The notes beneath the pieces are model-generated. The model ran no database searches, was not told the DNA's origin, and worked only from the letters and a program-made list of their open reading frames with translations. 64,000 nt of DNA, taken from the NCBI GenBank assembly GCA_036677685.1, contig JAVBWA010000012.1, positions 1 through 64,000 on the forward strand, read 5' to 3'. This DNA is from JAQUBU01 sp036677685. GTDB taxonomy: Bacteria > Bacillota > Syntrophomonadia > Syntrophomonadales > Syntrophomonadaceae. This document shows, one piece after another, positions 1-9,435 of the stretch (its first letter is position 1; every line of letters starts with the position of its first letter). The position numbers and the translations under genes were made by a program.

Positions 1-2109
1 GCGGGAGGAACAGCCATAAACAGCGGAGACAAAGTACTGGCCGGCAAGCAAGTAATAATAACTGCCGCCGGAGCGGGAGCGACCAGCTATACCTACGCAT
101 GGAGCGGAACCGGCAGCAGCGGGGAAACCACTGCTGCCCTGACCATAGCAACACTTAGCAGTGCAGTTAACGCAACCTGTACCGTAACCGGCACCACCGC
201 CACCTCAGCGACTCAGTTAAGCACCCCGGCCAACCTGGCCTGGGACAGCCAAATCCCGGGCAAGGCCACCTGGAGCCTGGTGAGCCATGCATTGAGCTAC
301 GATGTGCAGCTTAAAAAGGACGGCAGCGGCATCTGTAATACGCAAAGTGTAACCACAGCTGTATACGAATTTGCCCCCGCTATAACCGCAAACGGATACG
401 GTTCCTACACCTTCGCGGTGACTGCCATAGGAGACGGTATAACTTACAGCAACAGCCAGACAGTAGTGAGCAGCGTATATGAATACGCAGCCTTTTCATC
501 CCCATTATGCAGTGTGCTGGGAGTAGTTTTGCCGGCCAACGCAGTCCTGGACGGTCTGAGCATAAACGCAGCGGTTTCTAATGGAACCACTACCCAGCAA
601 ATAGATGTAACCGTAAGCGACAACGCTGCCTGGAAGCTTTACAGCGATTCCGCCTGCACCAACGAGGTAACGGATAAAACCATGACTCTTGCAGTTGGCG
701 GCAACACCGCCTACCTAAAAGTAACCGCGCAGGATGGCGCAACATACAAAATATATACCGTGACCATAACCAGGAGGGGATCTTCTGGGGATGACGGCTC
801 GCCGGGCAGTTCCGAATCACCACCTTCGTCAAGCCCCCCCGGTGCGACCTCAAACTCCGGAGCCAATGTCTTAGTAAACGGCGAATCCCAGAGTGCCGGG
901 ACTTTGGAAACCACCACCAACCCGGAAGGACAGACCGTAACCACGGTTACGGTGGATACCGACAAGCTTAACCAAATACTCGAAGCAAAAGGCGACAATG
1001 CCACCGTCACGATTTCCGCGGCCACCGGTTCCAATATGGTTACCGGAGTGCTTACCGGGCAGATGGTCAAGAGCATGGAAGAAAAAGAAGCCACGCTTGT
1101 GGTTCAGAGCGGTTCGGCGGTCTATACAGTCCCTGCAGCGGAGATAAACATCGACGCCGTTTCAGAACAACTGGGACAGAATGTAACACTAGAAGATATA
1201 ACCGTGGAAGTGGCCATAGCAACACCTTCCGCCCAGACCATCGCTGCAGCCGAAAAAGCGGCGGCAGACAGCGGATGCTCGATTGTAGTGCCCGCGGTTG
1301 AATTCACCATCAACTGCACATATAACGGTACTACAGTTGAAGTCAGCAAGTTCAACACCTATATCGAAAGAACCATTGCTCTGCCCGAGGGAGCAGACCC
1401 CAATAAGATCACCACCGGGATAGTAGTGAAGCCTGACGGGAGCACCTACCATGTGCCCACCAGGGTAACACTCATTGACGGCAAGTATTACGTCGTTATT
1501 AACAGCCTGACCAACAGCACCTATACGGTGGTCTGGCATCCAATCGAGTTTTCTGATGTTGAAAATCACTGGGCCAAAGAGGCCATAAACGACATGGGCT
1601 CAAGAATGATTGTAAGCGGAGTGGACCAAGAAAACTACGGCCCCGACCAAGACATAACCCGGGCCGAGTTCGCAGCCATCATGGTGAAGAGTCTTGGATT
1701 GGCCCCGGGAACAGGCGAAAACCGATTCAGCGACGTCGAAGACTCGAAATGGTACTGCGAATACATTAAGACAGCTTCTTCCTATGACATAATATACGGC
1801 TACGGTGACAAAACCTTCGGACCCAACGATACCATAACCCGCGAGCAGGTCATGGCCATGATTACAAGAGTGATGGAAATTACCGGTCTGGTTTGTACGT
1901 TGGCCGACGGCGAAGCTGAAAAGCTCCTGCAAACCTATTCCGACTCGGCAGACGCCTCGGGCTATGCACGGGAAAGCATAGCGGCCTGCCTGAAAACCGG
2001 CCTGGTCTCCGGTAAGAGCGTTGATACCATGGCCCCGAAGGATAATATCACCCGTGCCGAGACCGCGGTAATGGTGCAAAAACTGCTGCAGAAATCTAAT
2101 CTGATTTAA
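1..2109 (+). CDS. SLH-domain surface protein, 5' partial
   Basis: The frame is open from base 1, giving about 702 codons; the first in-frame ATG is at 280 but the protein clearly begins upstream of the window. The visible N-terminal part is Thr/Ser/Ala-rich and Ig/fibronectin-III-like. It is followed by a cadherin-like beta-sandwich stretch (ending YKIYTVTITRRG), a low-complexity Ser/Pro/Gly linker, and a beta-rich region. Three S-layer homology repeats close the protein, each with the pattern FSDV...HWAKEAI...ITRAEFA. SLH triplets bind pyruvylated secondary cell-wall polymer, so the protein should sit on the cell surface. A strong terminator follows directly. The function of the exposed part is unknown. 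Confidence 0.9.
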   Translation, partial: AGGTAINSGDKVLAGKQVIITAAGAGATSYTYAWSGTGSSGETTAALTIATLSSAVNATCTVTGTTATSATQLSTPANLAWDSQIPGKATWSLVSHALSYDVQLKKDGSGICNTQSVTTAVYEFAPAITANGYGSYTFAVTAIGDGITYSNSQTVVSSVYEYAAFSSPLCSVLGVVLPANAVLDGLSINAAVSNGTTTQQIDVTVSDNAAWKLYSDSACTNEVTDKTMTLAVGGNTAYLKVTAQDGATYKIYTVTITRRGSSGDDGSPGSSESPPSSSPPGATSNSGANVLVNGESQSAGTLETTTNPEGQTVTTVTVDTDKLNQILEAKGDNATVTISAATGSNMVTGVLTGQMVKSMEEKEATLVVQSGSAVYTVPAAEINIDAVSEQLGQNVTLEDITVEVAIATPSAQTIAAAEKAAADSGCSIVVPAVEFTINCTYNGTTVEVSKFNTYIERTIALPEGADPNKITTGIVVKPDGSTYHVPTRVTLIDGKYYVVINSLTNSTYTVVWHPIEFSDVENHWAKEAINDMGSRMIVSGVDQENYGPDQDITRAEFAAIMVKSLGLAPGTGENRFSDVEDSKWYCEYIKTASSYDIIYGYGDKTFGPNDTITREQVMAMITRVMEITGLVCTLADGEAEKLLQTYSDSADASGYARESIAACLKTGLVSGKSVDTMAPKDNITRAETAVMVQKLLQKSNLI

Positions 2110-2127
2110 TTAATAATCTATACAAAG

Positions 2128-2161
2128 AACCCGCGCCTTGCTATTTTGTGAGGCGCGGGTT
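2128..2161 (+). terminator. Rho-independent terminator after the SLH gene
   Basis: A perfect 11-bp stem (AACCCGCGCCT with AGGCGCGGGTT) has a 12-nt loop and starts 18 bases after the stop codon. It is T-rich after the stem (TTCCTATGC, then a T run). Confidence 0.85.
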
Positions 2162-2269
2162 TCCTATGCAAATTTTTTTGTAAGGTGTCCATTACGAATA
2201 TTATCATTGACCTTAAACCACTGATTTAAACCTATTATTTCTTACCTTGAGAATTTTGTCATATATTAC

Positions 2270-2437
2270 CTACACAAGATTATCCGCAAACCCCCTCACA
2301 AGGTCTGACACTTCACCGCGCCTGCCTTCGACCCTACTTTTTGCTTCCTTCATTTCCATATCGTCCCTGGAATACGTGATCACTTCTACTATATTTCCGT
2401 TGTGCCACCATGCGTAACTTGTCCCGATTTTACTCAT
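2270..2437 (-). CDS. small hypothetical protein (55 aa)
   Basis: This short minus-strand frame runs from ATG at 2437 to TAG at 2270. Its composition looks protein-like: it begins MSKIGTSYAWWHNGN and its charged C-terminal half looks helical (MEMKEAKSRVEGRRGEVSDL). I do not recognise a family. There is no convincing Shine-Dalgarno sequence in front of the ATG, so it may be a remnant. It is convergent with the SLH gene. Confidence 0.3.
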   Translation of the reverse strand: MSKIGTSYAWWHNGNIVEVITYSRDDMEMKEAKSRVEGRRGEVSDLVRGFADNLV

Positions 2438-2973
2438 GATTCACGATGAACATGGTTGCCCATCCATCAATAGCCGTATACTTCAAACTTCTTATCTGAT
2501 TTTTTCTGTGTTACTGTTTCTAGCAACCATTGATTCATCAAAAAAATCCTATCGATTGATTCCTCTTAAAACTATATGATGAATCCCACTTGCACACTGT
2601 TCTCTCGCTATTCTTACCACTTTTCCATCACACCGGTTATTTTTTGCCCATTAAATCAAACACGTCCCTTTGCTTCCCTAAATACCATATTTTGGAATAA
2701 AAAAGGATATAAATACTTTTTGTTGAAGATTATATTGGCCGGAATCGGTATCCCTGCATTTAGATTCAAATAAATAAACGAAGATGCAGCAGCGGTTTTA
2801 TTTTCATTGTCATGCCCGGGCACAAAACAGGACCTGCCGGTTTATAAGGGCAAGTCTATCTCAATGGCGAGGATTGCTTCCGCCGGTTATGCTGCCCTGC
2901 CCAACTTGCCCAGACCGCCGACCCTGTCAGAAGCCGGACTTTTTATACTATTTAGATTTTAAGGTGATTTTAA
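2438..2973. other. gene-poor spacer before the ABC transporter operon
   Basis: I see no convincing gene here. The first part is AT-rich; the last 200 bases are GC-richer and contain a short plus-strand frame (about 2862-2960) ending just before the first transporter gene, possibly a remnant. The operon's promoter is presumably here, but no consensus site stands out. Confidence 0.4.
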
Positions 2974-3804
2974 ATGGCAAAAAAACTTGTGCAACTTAAA
3001 ACAATTTTGGCCGCAGGTCTGATCATTGGTATTTTTTTTACCCTGAGCGGTTGTGTTCCGAAACACGGCGAAAAACTTGACATGAATGATTTAAGCGGAA
3101 AAACCATCGGGGTAATGCTTGGTTTCAGCTCCGACTATATTTTAACCGATGAATATAAAGATACCGAGCTGCGCAGATTTGATTCCTACAGTGATATGAC
3201 CCTCGCCCTGGCCTTCCACCAGCTCGATGCGGCGGCCATGGAACAAGACGAAGCATATGTATTTTGCCGCCTTCAGCCGAAATATATGATTTATGGATCT
3301 TTTTTTGAAGCTGACTCTTTCGCCTATATACTAAATCCCCGTAATACCGAAATAAACCAACAGTTTAACTCTTTTATTACCGAATTCAGGCAGACAGATA
3401 CTTATAAGGATATGCTTGGACGTAAGAAAGAGTGTGCTGAACATCCTTTTACGAGCAAATCAGTGGCGAATGCGGTCACCGGCGATAAGGTTCTTGATGT
3501 TTTGGTATATGACGGCTGGGAACCGGGGTCGTATGTAAACACAGAAACCAACGAGTGGGAAGGAACCGATATTGAATTATTAACTCATTTTGCCAATAGT
3601 ATTGGTGCCACAATCAAGTTCCACCCGGCCGGAAGCTATACCCAGGCAGTTTTGGATTTGAGCCTCGGCAAAGTTGACATCTTTGCGTGCCCGAATTCAT
3701 TAAGAATAAAAACAGATCTTGAAGGAGGCGGTAATGTAACAATGAGCGACTGGGTTTGGAAGAAAGATATCTTATTTATAGTTAATGCTGCCGATTACGA
3801 ATAA
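2974..3804 (+). CDS. amino-acid ABC transporter substrate-binding lipoprotein 1
   Basis: This 276-aa lipoprotein has a basic N-terminus, a hydrophobic segment and a lipobox LSGC with the acylated Cys at residue 27. The body is a bacterial type-3 (polar amino acid) solute-binding fold, but the order is unusual. The part resembling the usual second lobe (SGKTIGV...LALAFHQLDAAAM) comes first, at about residues 40-155. The part resembling the usual first lobe (VLDVLVY...EWEGTDIELL...LGKVDIF) comes after, at about 172-276. The ribosome binding site is AAGGTGATTTTAA before ATG. It is followed by a paralogue of identical length, a permease and an ATPase. The ligand cannot be told from sequence. Confidence 0.85.
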   Translation: MAKKLVQLKTILAAGLIIGIFFTLSGCVPKHGEKLDMNDLSGKTIGVMLGFSSDYILTDEYKDTELRRFDSYSDMTLALAFHQLDAAAMEQDEAYVFCRLQPKYMIYGSFFEADSFAYILNPRNTEINQQFNSFITEFRQTDTYKDMLGRKKECAEHPFTSKSVANAVTGDKVLDVLVYDGWEPGSYVNTETNEWEGTDIELLTHFANSIGATIKFHPAGSYTQAVLDLSLGKVDIFACPNSLRIKTDLEGGGNVTMSDWVWKKDILFIVNAADYE

Positions 3805-3860
3805 TCTAGCATAGGAGCGATAGGGTGTATCCTGACATTTCAGATAAAAGTGATTTTATA

Positions 3861-4691
3861 ATGGTAAAAACTAAATTTAAAGCCAAAACCTTTATTTACA
3901 TTGTATTTCTTTTGTTTATTTCGTTGTCCTTGAGTGGTTGTGCAGCCAAACATGGTGAAGAACTTGACATAAATGACTTAAGCGGAACAACCATCGGGGC
4001 AATGTTGGGTTACAGCTCTGATTATATTTTGACCGTCAAGTATAAAGATATCGATTTGCGGAGATTTGATGCTCCCAGTGATCTGGCACTGGCTCTTGCC
4101 TTTCACCAGCTTGATGCAGCGGCCATGGAAATGGACGAGGCTTCTGTATTCTGCCGGTTGCAGCCGAAATATATGATTTACGGTTCTGTTTCGGAAGATG
4201 ACCTGTTCGCTTATATCTTGAATCCCCGCAATACCGAAATAAATCAGCAGTTTAACTCTTTTATTGCCCAATTCAAACAGTCAGATACATACAAGGATAT
4301 TTTGAAACGAGTAAAAGAATGTTCTGAACACCCCTTTGCAAGCAAACATGTGGAAAATACGGTCACCGACAACAAGGTTCTCGATGTTTTAGTCTATAAT
4401 GCCTGGGATCCGGTATCGTACATAAATACTGAAACCAACGAGTGGGAAGGAAGCGATATTGAACTTATAACTCATTTTGCCAACGCCATAGGAGCAACAG
4501 TTAAGTTTCATCCGGCCGGAAGCTATACCCAGGCGGTCCTGGATTTAAGCCTTGGCAAGGTTGACATTTTCCAATGTCCGCATTCCATAAAAATGAAAAC
4601 TGACCTGGAAAAAGGCGGTAATGTTACCATGAGTGACTGGGTATGGAAGAAGGACATTGTATTTATAGTAAATACTGCCGATTATGAATAA
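3861..4691 (+). CDS. amino-acid ABC transporter substrate-binding lipoprotein 2
   Basis: A tandem paralogue of the preceding gene and also 276 aa, highly similar along its whole length. I chose ATG 3861 rather than the upstream in-frame GTG 3825. From 3861 the two proteins align from residue 1, the lipobox LSGC again places Cys at residue 27, and the upstream AAAGTGATTTTATA matches the paralogue's leader. It has the same permuted lobe order. Two closely related binding proteins serving one permease suggests broadened ligand range or a recent duplication. Confidence 0.87.
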   Translation: MVKTKFKAKTFIYIVFLLFISLSLSGCAAKHGEELDINDLSGTTIGAMLGYSSDYILTVKYKDIDLRRFDAPSDLALALAFHQLDAAAMEMDEASVFCRLQPKYMIYGSVSEDDLFAYILNPRNTEINQQFNSFIAQFKQSDTYKDILKRVKECSEHPFASKHVENTVTDNKVLDVLVYNAWDPVSYINTETNEWEGSDIELITHFANAIGATVKFHPAGSYTQAVLDLSLGKVDIFQCPHSIKMKTDLEKGGNVTMSDWVWKKDIVFIVNTADYE

Positions 4692-4716
4692 TTAAGGGAA
4701 TGGAGCGATGTAAAAA

Positions 4717-5418
4717 ATGGATGCAGTTTGGCAGGCTATTCAAAACTCTATTTACATTAATATCATATATGAGCACAGATATATGTTTCTCCTGAAGGGA
4801 TTCGGTCTGACTCTTTACATGACCTTTGCCACGTTTTTGCTGGGTACTGTACTGGGAGCGATTTTTTGTAAAATCAGATTAAGCAAATCCCAGGCAGCGG
4901 CTAAAGCGGTAGAACTGATATGTAACCTTTTTATCAGACTGCCTTCCCTGGTTCTGCTGTTGATATTCGTTTACCTGCTGTTTTCAAACACAGATATAAA
5001 CACGGTAATTCTGGCTATTTTCGCTTTTTCGATGAAGACCGGTTCATATATTACGGTAATAATGTATTCGGCGGTTAAAGCCGTAAACCCTGGTGAAATG
5101 GAAGCGGGTTTAACTCTCGGTATGAGTAAATGGAAGGTTTTCCGTTTCATAACCCTGCCTCAGGCAATCCAGTATGCTCTGCCCACCTATAAAAACCAGC
5201 TGATTATCACCCTGCAGGAAACCTCCCTGGTAGGGTTTCTGGCCATTAACGATCTGACCCGAGCCAGTCAGGTTATTACCAGCAGGACCATGGACCCGTT
5301 TATATCCATAATAATAACGGCAGTAGCATATTTGTTGATTGGAACTTTTTCCAACCTAATTTTTAAGCTGTTTGAACGTAACAAGCATTTGCAGATAGAT
5401 ATAGATTATCAAGTTTAA
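4717..5418 (+). CDS. amino-acid ABC transporter permease
   Basis: This 233-aa inner-membrane protein of the His/Glu/Gln/Arg/opine permease family (HisM/GlnP type) has about five hydrophobic segments. The conserved coupling-loop region reads EMEAGLTLGMSKWKVFRFITLPQA split over residues 127-152, the EAA motif that docks on the ATPase. The start follows GGAATGGAGCG. It lies 25 bases after the second binding protein and 11 bases before the ATPase, so the four genes form one operon. Confidence 0.93.
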   Translation: MDAVWQAIQNSIYINIIYEHRYMFLLKGFGLTLYMTFATFLLGTVLGAIFCKIRLSKSQAAAKAVELICNLFIRLPSLVLLLIFVYLLFSNTDINTVILAIFAFSMKTGSYITVIMYSAVKAVNPGEMEAGLTLGMSKWKVFRFITLPQAIQYALPTYKNQLIITLQETSLVGFLAINDLTRASQVITSRTMDPFISIIITAVAYLLIGTFSNLIFKLFERNKHLQIDIDYQV

Positions 5419-5429
5419 GAGGTGTTTAT

Positions 5430-6527
5430 ATGATTTCAATTCGAAATTTGAAAAAAAGTTATGGCGATAACCTGGTTTTTGAAAATATCAACGCCGAAAT
5501 TGGGCAGGGGGACGTTATCGTAGTTATAGGGCCGTCAGGCTGCGGTAAAAGTACCCTTATACGCTGCATAAATTTACTGGAGAAGCCGGATGCCGGTCAA
5601 ATCATTATTGACGGAACAGATATCACCAAGGAAAACGCCAACATAAGCAAGGTACGCCAAAAAATGGGCATGGTATACCAGAATTTCAACCTTTTCTCAC
5701 ATAAAACAATCCTCGAAAATGTTATTTTGGCACCCATGAATGTTTTAAAAATACCCCGAAAACAAGCCATTGCCGAGGCCTTCACATATCTGAAAATGGT
5801 AGGCATTGCCAACCGGGCGGACTACATGCCCGACCAGCTTTCCGGAGGCCAAAAACAAAGGGCCGCTATAGCGCGCTGTCTGACCATGCACCCGGAAATA
5901 ATACTTTTTGATGAACCCACCAGCGCCTTGGACCCTACTATGGTTGATGAGGTGCTGTCTGTTATTCGTAAGCTGGCTAAAGACGGGATGACCTGCGTAA
6001 TTGTGACCCATGAGATGAATTTTGCCAAAAATATTGCCACTTCGATTTTCTATATGGATGATAAAGGTATTTATGAAAAAGGTCCGCCGGAAGTAATTTT
6101 TAATAATCCCCAGCGGGAAAAAACCAAAGTATTTATAAACAAGCTGAAAGTGCTGGAATATGAATGCTATATAAAAGATCTGGACATATATGATTTTACC
6201 AATAAACTCACCGAATATTGCCAGAAATATGACCTTACCAAGCGGGAAAGCAATAATATAAACCTGGTTATAGAGGAACTTATAGTATATATTGCGGCAA
6301 ACGCCAAACCGAACGATAAAATCGTTCTGAACGTCAGATATAATGAGAATACCGGGGAAAAGGAAATATACCTGTGCTATACAGCCCCTCATGGCAACAT
6401 TATTGAAAATGAAGCCCTTGATGAAATCAGCCGTCGTTTGATAAAGGGACTTACCAATGAAATCTCGTATAGTCGGGACGGAAGCGTCAACGTATTAAAA
6501 TTGATCATAAAAAGTTCAAGAGTTTAA
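5430..6527 (+). CDS. amino-acid ABC transporter ATPase with extra C-terminal domain
   Basis: Residues 1-235 form a complete GlnQ/HisP-type ATPase: Walker A GPSGCGKST, Q-loop MVYQNFNLF, signature LSGGQKQR, Walker B IILFDEPTSALDP and H-loop VTHEM. The protein is 365 aa, against about 240-250 for the family. The extra 120 residues (starting near LKVLEYECYIKDL) contain NLVIEELIVYIAANA followed by alternating strands, which resembles the N-box region of RsbW-like GHKL ATPases. The usual N-box Asn is absent, so catalytic activity of that part is doubtful. A regulatory role is inference. It is the last gene of the operon and is followed by a terminator. Confidence 0.88.
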   Translation: MISIRNLKKSYGDNLVFENINAEIGQGDVIVVIGPSGCGKSTLIRCINLLEKPDAGQIIIDGTDITKENANISKVRQKMGMVYQNFNLFSHKTILENVILAPMNVLKIPRKQAIAEAFTYLKMVGIANRADYMPDQLSGGQKQRAAIARCLTMHPEIILFDEPTSALDPTMVDEVLSVIRKLAKDGMTCVIVTHEMNFAKNIATSIFYMDDKGIYEKGPPEVIFNNPQREKTKVFINKLKVLEYECYIKDLDIYDFTNKLTEYCQKYDLTKRESNNINLVIEELIVYIAANAKPNDKIVLNVRYNENTGEKEIYLCYTAPHGNIIENEALDEISRRLIKGLTNEISYSRDGSVNVLKLIIKSSRV

Positions 6528-6615
6528 GGATTTGCAAGTACGGCGGATTTAACTTAACATATTCTGTTTGGCAATATAAAACCAGATCACGGCATTATTC
6601 GCAGTAAAAATGACA

Positions 6616-6636
6616 AAGGCGCCAAGAGGGCGCCTT
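6616..6636 (+). terminator. terminator after the ABC transporter operon
   Basis: An 8-bp perfect stem AAGGCGCC / GGCGCCTT with loop AAGAG is followed by a short T-rich tract. It lies about 90 bases after the ATPase stop. The rest of 6528-6827 contains no gene. Confidence 0.7.
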
Positions 6637-6737
6637 CTTCAATACTGTTGCTACCATGATCGGCCAGGGGGTATAACATTCTGAACCGATTATTTTTTTC
6701 CCCCGTGCGAGCCCGGAGGGTGTCCTTATTGTGAAAC

Positions 6738-6785
6738 AAAAAGGTTCCCGGGACCCGCAAGTAATCTTTGATTACGTAAGCGGGT
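6738..6785 (-). terminator. probable terminator of the glutamate-synthase-like operon
   Basis: On the minus strand ACCCGC...GCGGGT pairs around an inner GTAATC/GATTAC stem, and a run of T (CCTTTTTG) lies about ten bases downstream. It is placed 40-90 bases after the last gene of the leftward operon. The distance between stem and T run makes this less certain. Confidence 0.45.
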
Positions 6786-6827
6786 GGGGTTCTTATTTAC
6801 AGGTCTCACTCAGGCCGTCGGTATTTT

Positions 6828-9419
6828 TTAGTGGTGCGGCATTATCTTGCGATAGACTTCTTTGGGGGATTTCTTTTGGTTATCCACAGTGAGAAGTCGA
6901 TCTATACTGATAGCAAAGAGTTTTTCATTTTCTTCCAAGTACGGCAGGATGAGATCCCAGTCCGCATCGCTGATTTCATTAAATTCACCGCCGTTAAGCT
7001 GTTCTTCAACCAGCTTTTTGTGCGGATCACGGACATAGATCGCGCCGCCGGATGCAAGTGAGAAAATGTTAGAGCCCGGGTAGGGTGAGTCATATTCCCG
7101 GATAGAGCCGTCCTCATCATTAAAGCCGATACCGTTTAAGACGACAAACCCACCGCCGTTAAGCGGATCGCCGGCCATGAAGGATTCCGCCAGATAGTCC
7201 AGTGCCGTACCGTTAATAACCACACGTGGTCTCCCTACGGCATTGATCAGCGGCCGTCCGGCGGCATTGCCCATGATATAGGCGACTCCGCCTTTGGCTC
7301 CGTACATGAAGGTCTGGCCGACATCGCCGTAGACCACCAGCTTACCGTCTTTCATAATCTGGCAGAGCTGATCCTGGGCATTGCCGTGTACATAAATTTC
7401 CATGCCGTCAATACCAGAGGCCAGATAATCTCCGGAAGAGCCATAGACATCTATCCGCACGCCCCCCGTAGCCGGGCCGAAGCCGCCCCCGGTAAACCGC
7501 TGGCCGCGGTACTTGTAAACAATAAAGCGTTTCCAGCCCAGTTTATAGGCTTTGACAATCAGCACCGCATCGCACAGATCGCCTTCCGGTTCAAAGGCTT
7601 CTGCATCAATAACCAGGATCTCCTCGTTTTTCTTCGGGGTGCGGATTTCTCCTCGCGTCGCAAAATCAATCCGGCTAAAGCGGGAGTTGGATTTCCCGGT
7701 AATCATAGTGGTTTCATCAAAAATCGCATCCAGAGCGAGCTTGATGACATGCAGGACAGAACTTCTCTTTATCTTGCCGGTATTATAGCGCAAGTCACTC
7801 AAAAGAGTCAGACTATCAATCGCGGTTTGCTTAAAGTCTATATTTTCATCCGTATGCTTTTTGATGGTTTCAATAGCGAACCTGAGGCTGTTGGCATCGA
7901 ATCCGACGATATTTTCCTGAATATAGGCCACTATTTTCCGGGTGGCTGCTGCCGGATCTTTTTCAGCAAAAAAGGATTGAAGATTTTTCTGGATCGCCTC
8001 ACAGGCCGCATTGGATTCAACCGGCTTGGTAACATCACAGATTTCTTTATCCTTGGGAGTTTCAATTACCCGGCCAAATTTATCAGTGCAGACCAGCTTT
8101 TTATTGCCGCTGCCATCACCGCTATCCTTCAGGCTGAAGATAAAGGAGCCGCCGTCCGTATAGCTGCCACCGCGGGCATTCCAATACTTGTCGGCAATAG
8201 GCCAGAAGCGGGCATCTTCCCGCACGAGCGAGATCAGGGTAGCATCAATGGCCTGCTTTTCCGAACAGATAAATCCCACCTGCACTTCACCTTCCTGCAG
8301 GGCAAATACCTGAGGACGCAGCATGGCGGTATCGGTAATGCCTATTAGCTGGAACTGGCCATCCCGCACCTCATTTCTGGCAATGATAAAGAACCACGGA
8401 CCGTCGGGTGAGGCGCCCACATGATGCGACTGAATGGTCTTATATATCTGCTGCTTTTCAGGTGGCAGCATATCGAAGTCCATTTCCGAGGTCGGCGCCA
8501 TGGTTTCAATCATATATTCAAGCGGATATTTGTATACGCGGCTGCACAGGTCAAGCAACAGGGCTGCTTCCTCCGTATCGGTCAGGAACAGGGGCTGGTA
8601 ATTCCTCTGTTTCAGGTATTCATAAATCGACTGGTAGTTGGCGAAATCGCCGTTGTGCACCAACGCCTCGTTCAGCGCACTGAAAGGATGGCAGCCGCCT
8701 GGATGCCATACACGTCCGCGGGTGGGATAGCGCTGGTGAGCCAGCCATACATGTGCCTTGAAATCATCCAGCTTGTAATAACGCACCACATTCTCGGCAT
8801 ACCCCACAATTTTTAAGATCATCATATTGCGGCCATGCGACATGACAAAGGCTTTTTTCTCGCCCAGCGAGGCATAATAGCACGTATTGATCTTGAAGCT
8901 GTTCTGATACACAAACTCATCTTCCGCATCGCGCCGTTCCATGAAGGTCAGGCCCTTTTCCTGGATGAAAGCATCCAGGACATCGTCCTTGACGCGCACA
9001 AAATAGCGCATGATATCCGGCGGTCTTACTTCCAGGCCGATGGACTGATAGTCATCAAGGGTGTCAAGCTTTTCAAATTTATCTATGGAAAAGTTTGGTC
9101 TGATATAGTTCTCTTCGATCTCTGCCCCCACGCTGTTATCAAGCAGGGCAATGTGGAGCATGTAGTCATCATCCAAGACCTGGCGGGAAACGCCCAAGGC
9201 TTCCGGCACAAAACCGACTGCGCCGATGCCGCCGCCTTTGCCATTGCCACGGTTGTGCATCTGTACCGAAGGCTCAAAGATGTTTTTTCCGGTAACCGGA
9301 ATTGAGCTGATAAATCCGGTAACTCCGCAGCCGCCTTCCTCTTCCGGATTAGGGGCCAGCGGCGGTACCTGACGTAAAAGCTCGCTACGCGATTCTAATA
9401 TTTTGTCAGCTTTATCCAT
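6828..9419 (-). CDS. glutamate synthase-like protein: class II glutamine amidotransferase + GXGXG domain
   Basis: The N-terminal half of this 863-aa protein is a class II glutamine amidotransferase: EEEGGCGVTGF carries the candidate nucleophile Cys near residue 32, and HQRYPTRGRVWHPGGCHPF and ALVHNGDFANY are the substrate-pocket motifs. The C-terminal part is a GXGXG beta-helix (GDVGQTFMYGAKGG, GNAAGRPLINAVG). In standard GOGAT these domains flank the FMN barrel; here they are fused together and the barrel is in the next genes. The Cys is not at the N-terminus, so maturation would need removal of about 30 residues, or the domain may be non-hydrolytic. It is the last gene of a leftward operon, 18 bases after the FMN protein. 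Confidence 0.85.
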   Translation of the reverse strand: MDKADKILESRSELLRQVPPLAPNPEEEGGCGVTGFISSIPVTGKNIFEPSVQMHNRGNGKGGGIGAVGFVPEALGVSRQVLDDDYMLHIALLDNSVGAEIEENYIRPNFSIDKFEKLDTLDDYQSIGLEVRPPDIMRYFVRVKDDVLDAFIQEKGLTFMERRDAEDEFVYQNSFKINTCYYASLGEKKAFVMSHGRNMMILKIVGYAENVVRYYKLDDFKAHVWLAHQRYPTRGRVWHPGGCHPFSALNEALVHNGDFANYQSIYEYLKQRNYQPLFLTDTEEAALLLDLCSRVYKYPLEYMIETMAPTSEMDFDMLPPEKQQIYKTIQSHHVGASPDGPWFFIIARNEVRDGQFQLIGITDTAMLRPQVFALQEGEVQVGFICSEKQAIDATLISLVREDARFWPIADKYWNARGGSYTDGGSFIFSLKDSGDGSGNKKLVCTDKFGRVIETPKDKEICDVTKPVESNAACEAIQKNLQSFFAEKDPAAATRKIVAYIQENIVGFDANSLRFAIETIKKHTDENIDFKQTAIDSLTLLSDLRYNTGKIKRSSVLHVIKLALDAIFDETTMITGKSNSRFSRIDFATRGEIRTPKKNEEILVIDAEAFEPEGDLCDAVLIVKAYKLGWKRFIVYKYRGQRFTGGGFGPATGGVRIDVYGSSGDYLASGIDGMEIYVHGNAQDQLCQIMKDGKLVVYGDVGQTFMYGAKGGVAYIMGNAAGRPLINAVGRPRVVINGTALDYLAESFMAGDPLNGGGFVVLNGIGFNDEDGSIREYDSPYPGSNIFSLASGGAIYVRDPHKKLVEEQLNGGEFNEISDADWDLILPYLEENEKLFAISIDRLLTVDNQKKSPKEVYRKIMPHH

Positions 9420-9435
9420 GTTAATCCAACTCCGT

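Noticed and set aside
711..2079. Minus-strand open frames opposite the SLH gene
   Set aside because: They are antisense frames of a repetitive Thr/Ser/Ala-rich gene; the SLH repeats prove the plus strand.
2576..2999. Two plus-strand frames of 65 and 71 codons before the ABC operon
   Set aside because: No ribosome binding sites, unlikely composition, and the second runs into the true lipoprotein start.
7386..9305. Long plus-strand open frames opposite the amidotransferase gene
   Set aside because: They mirror the codon pattern of the minus-strand gene and have no domain matches or start signals.
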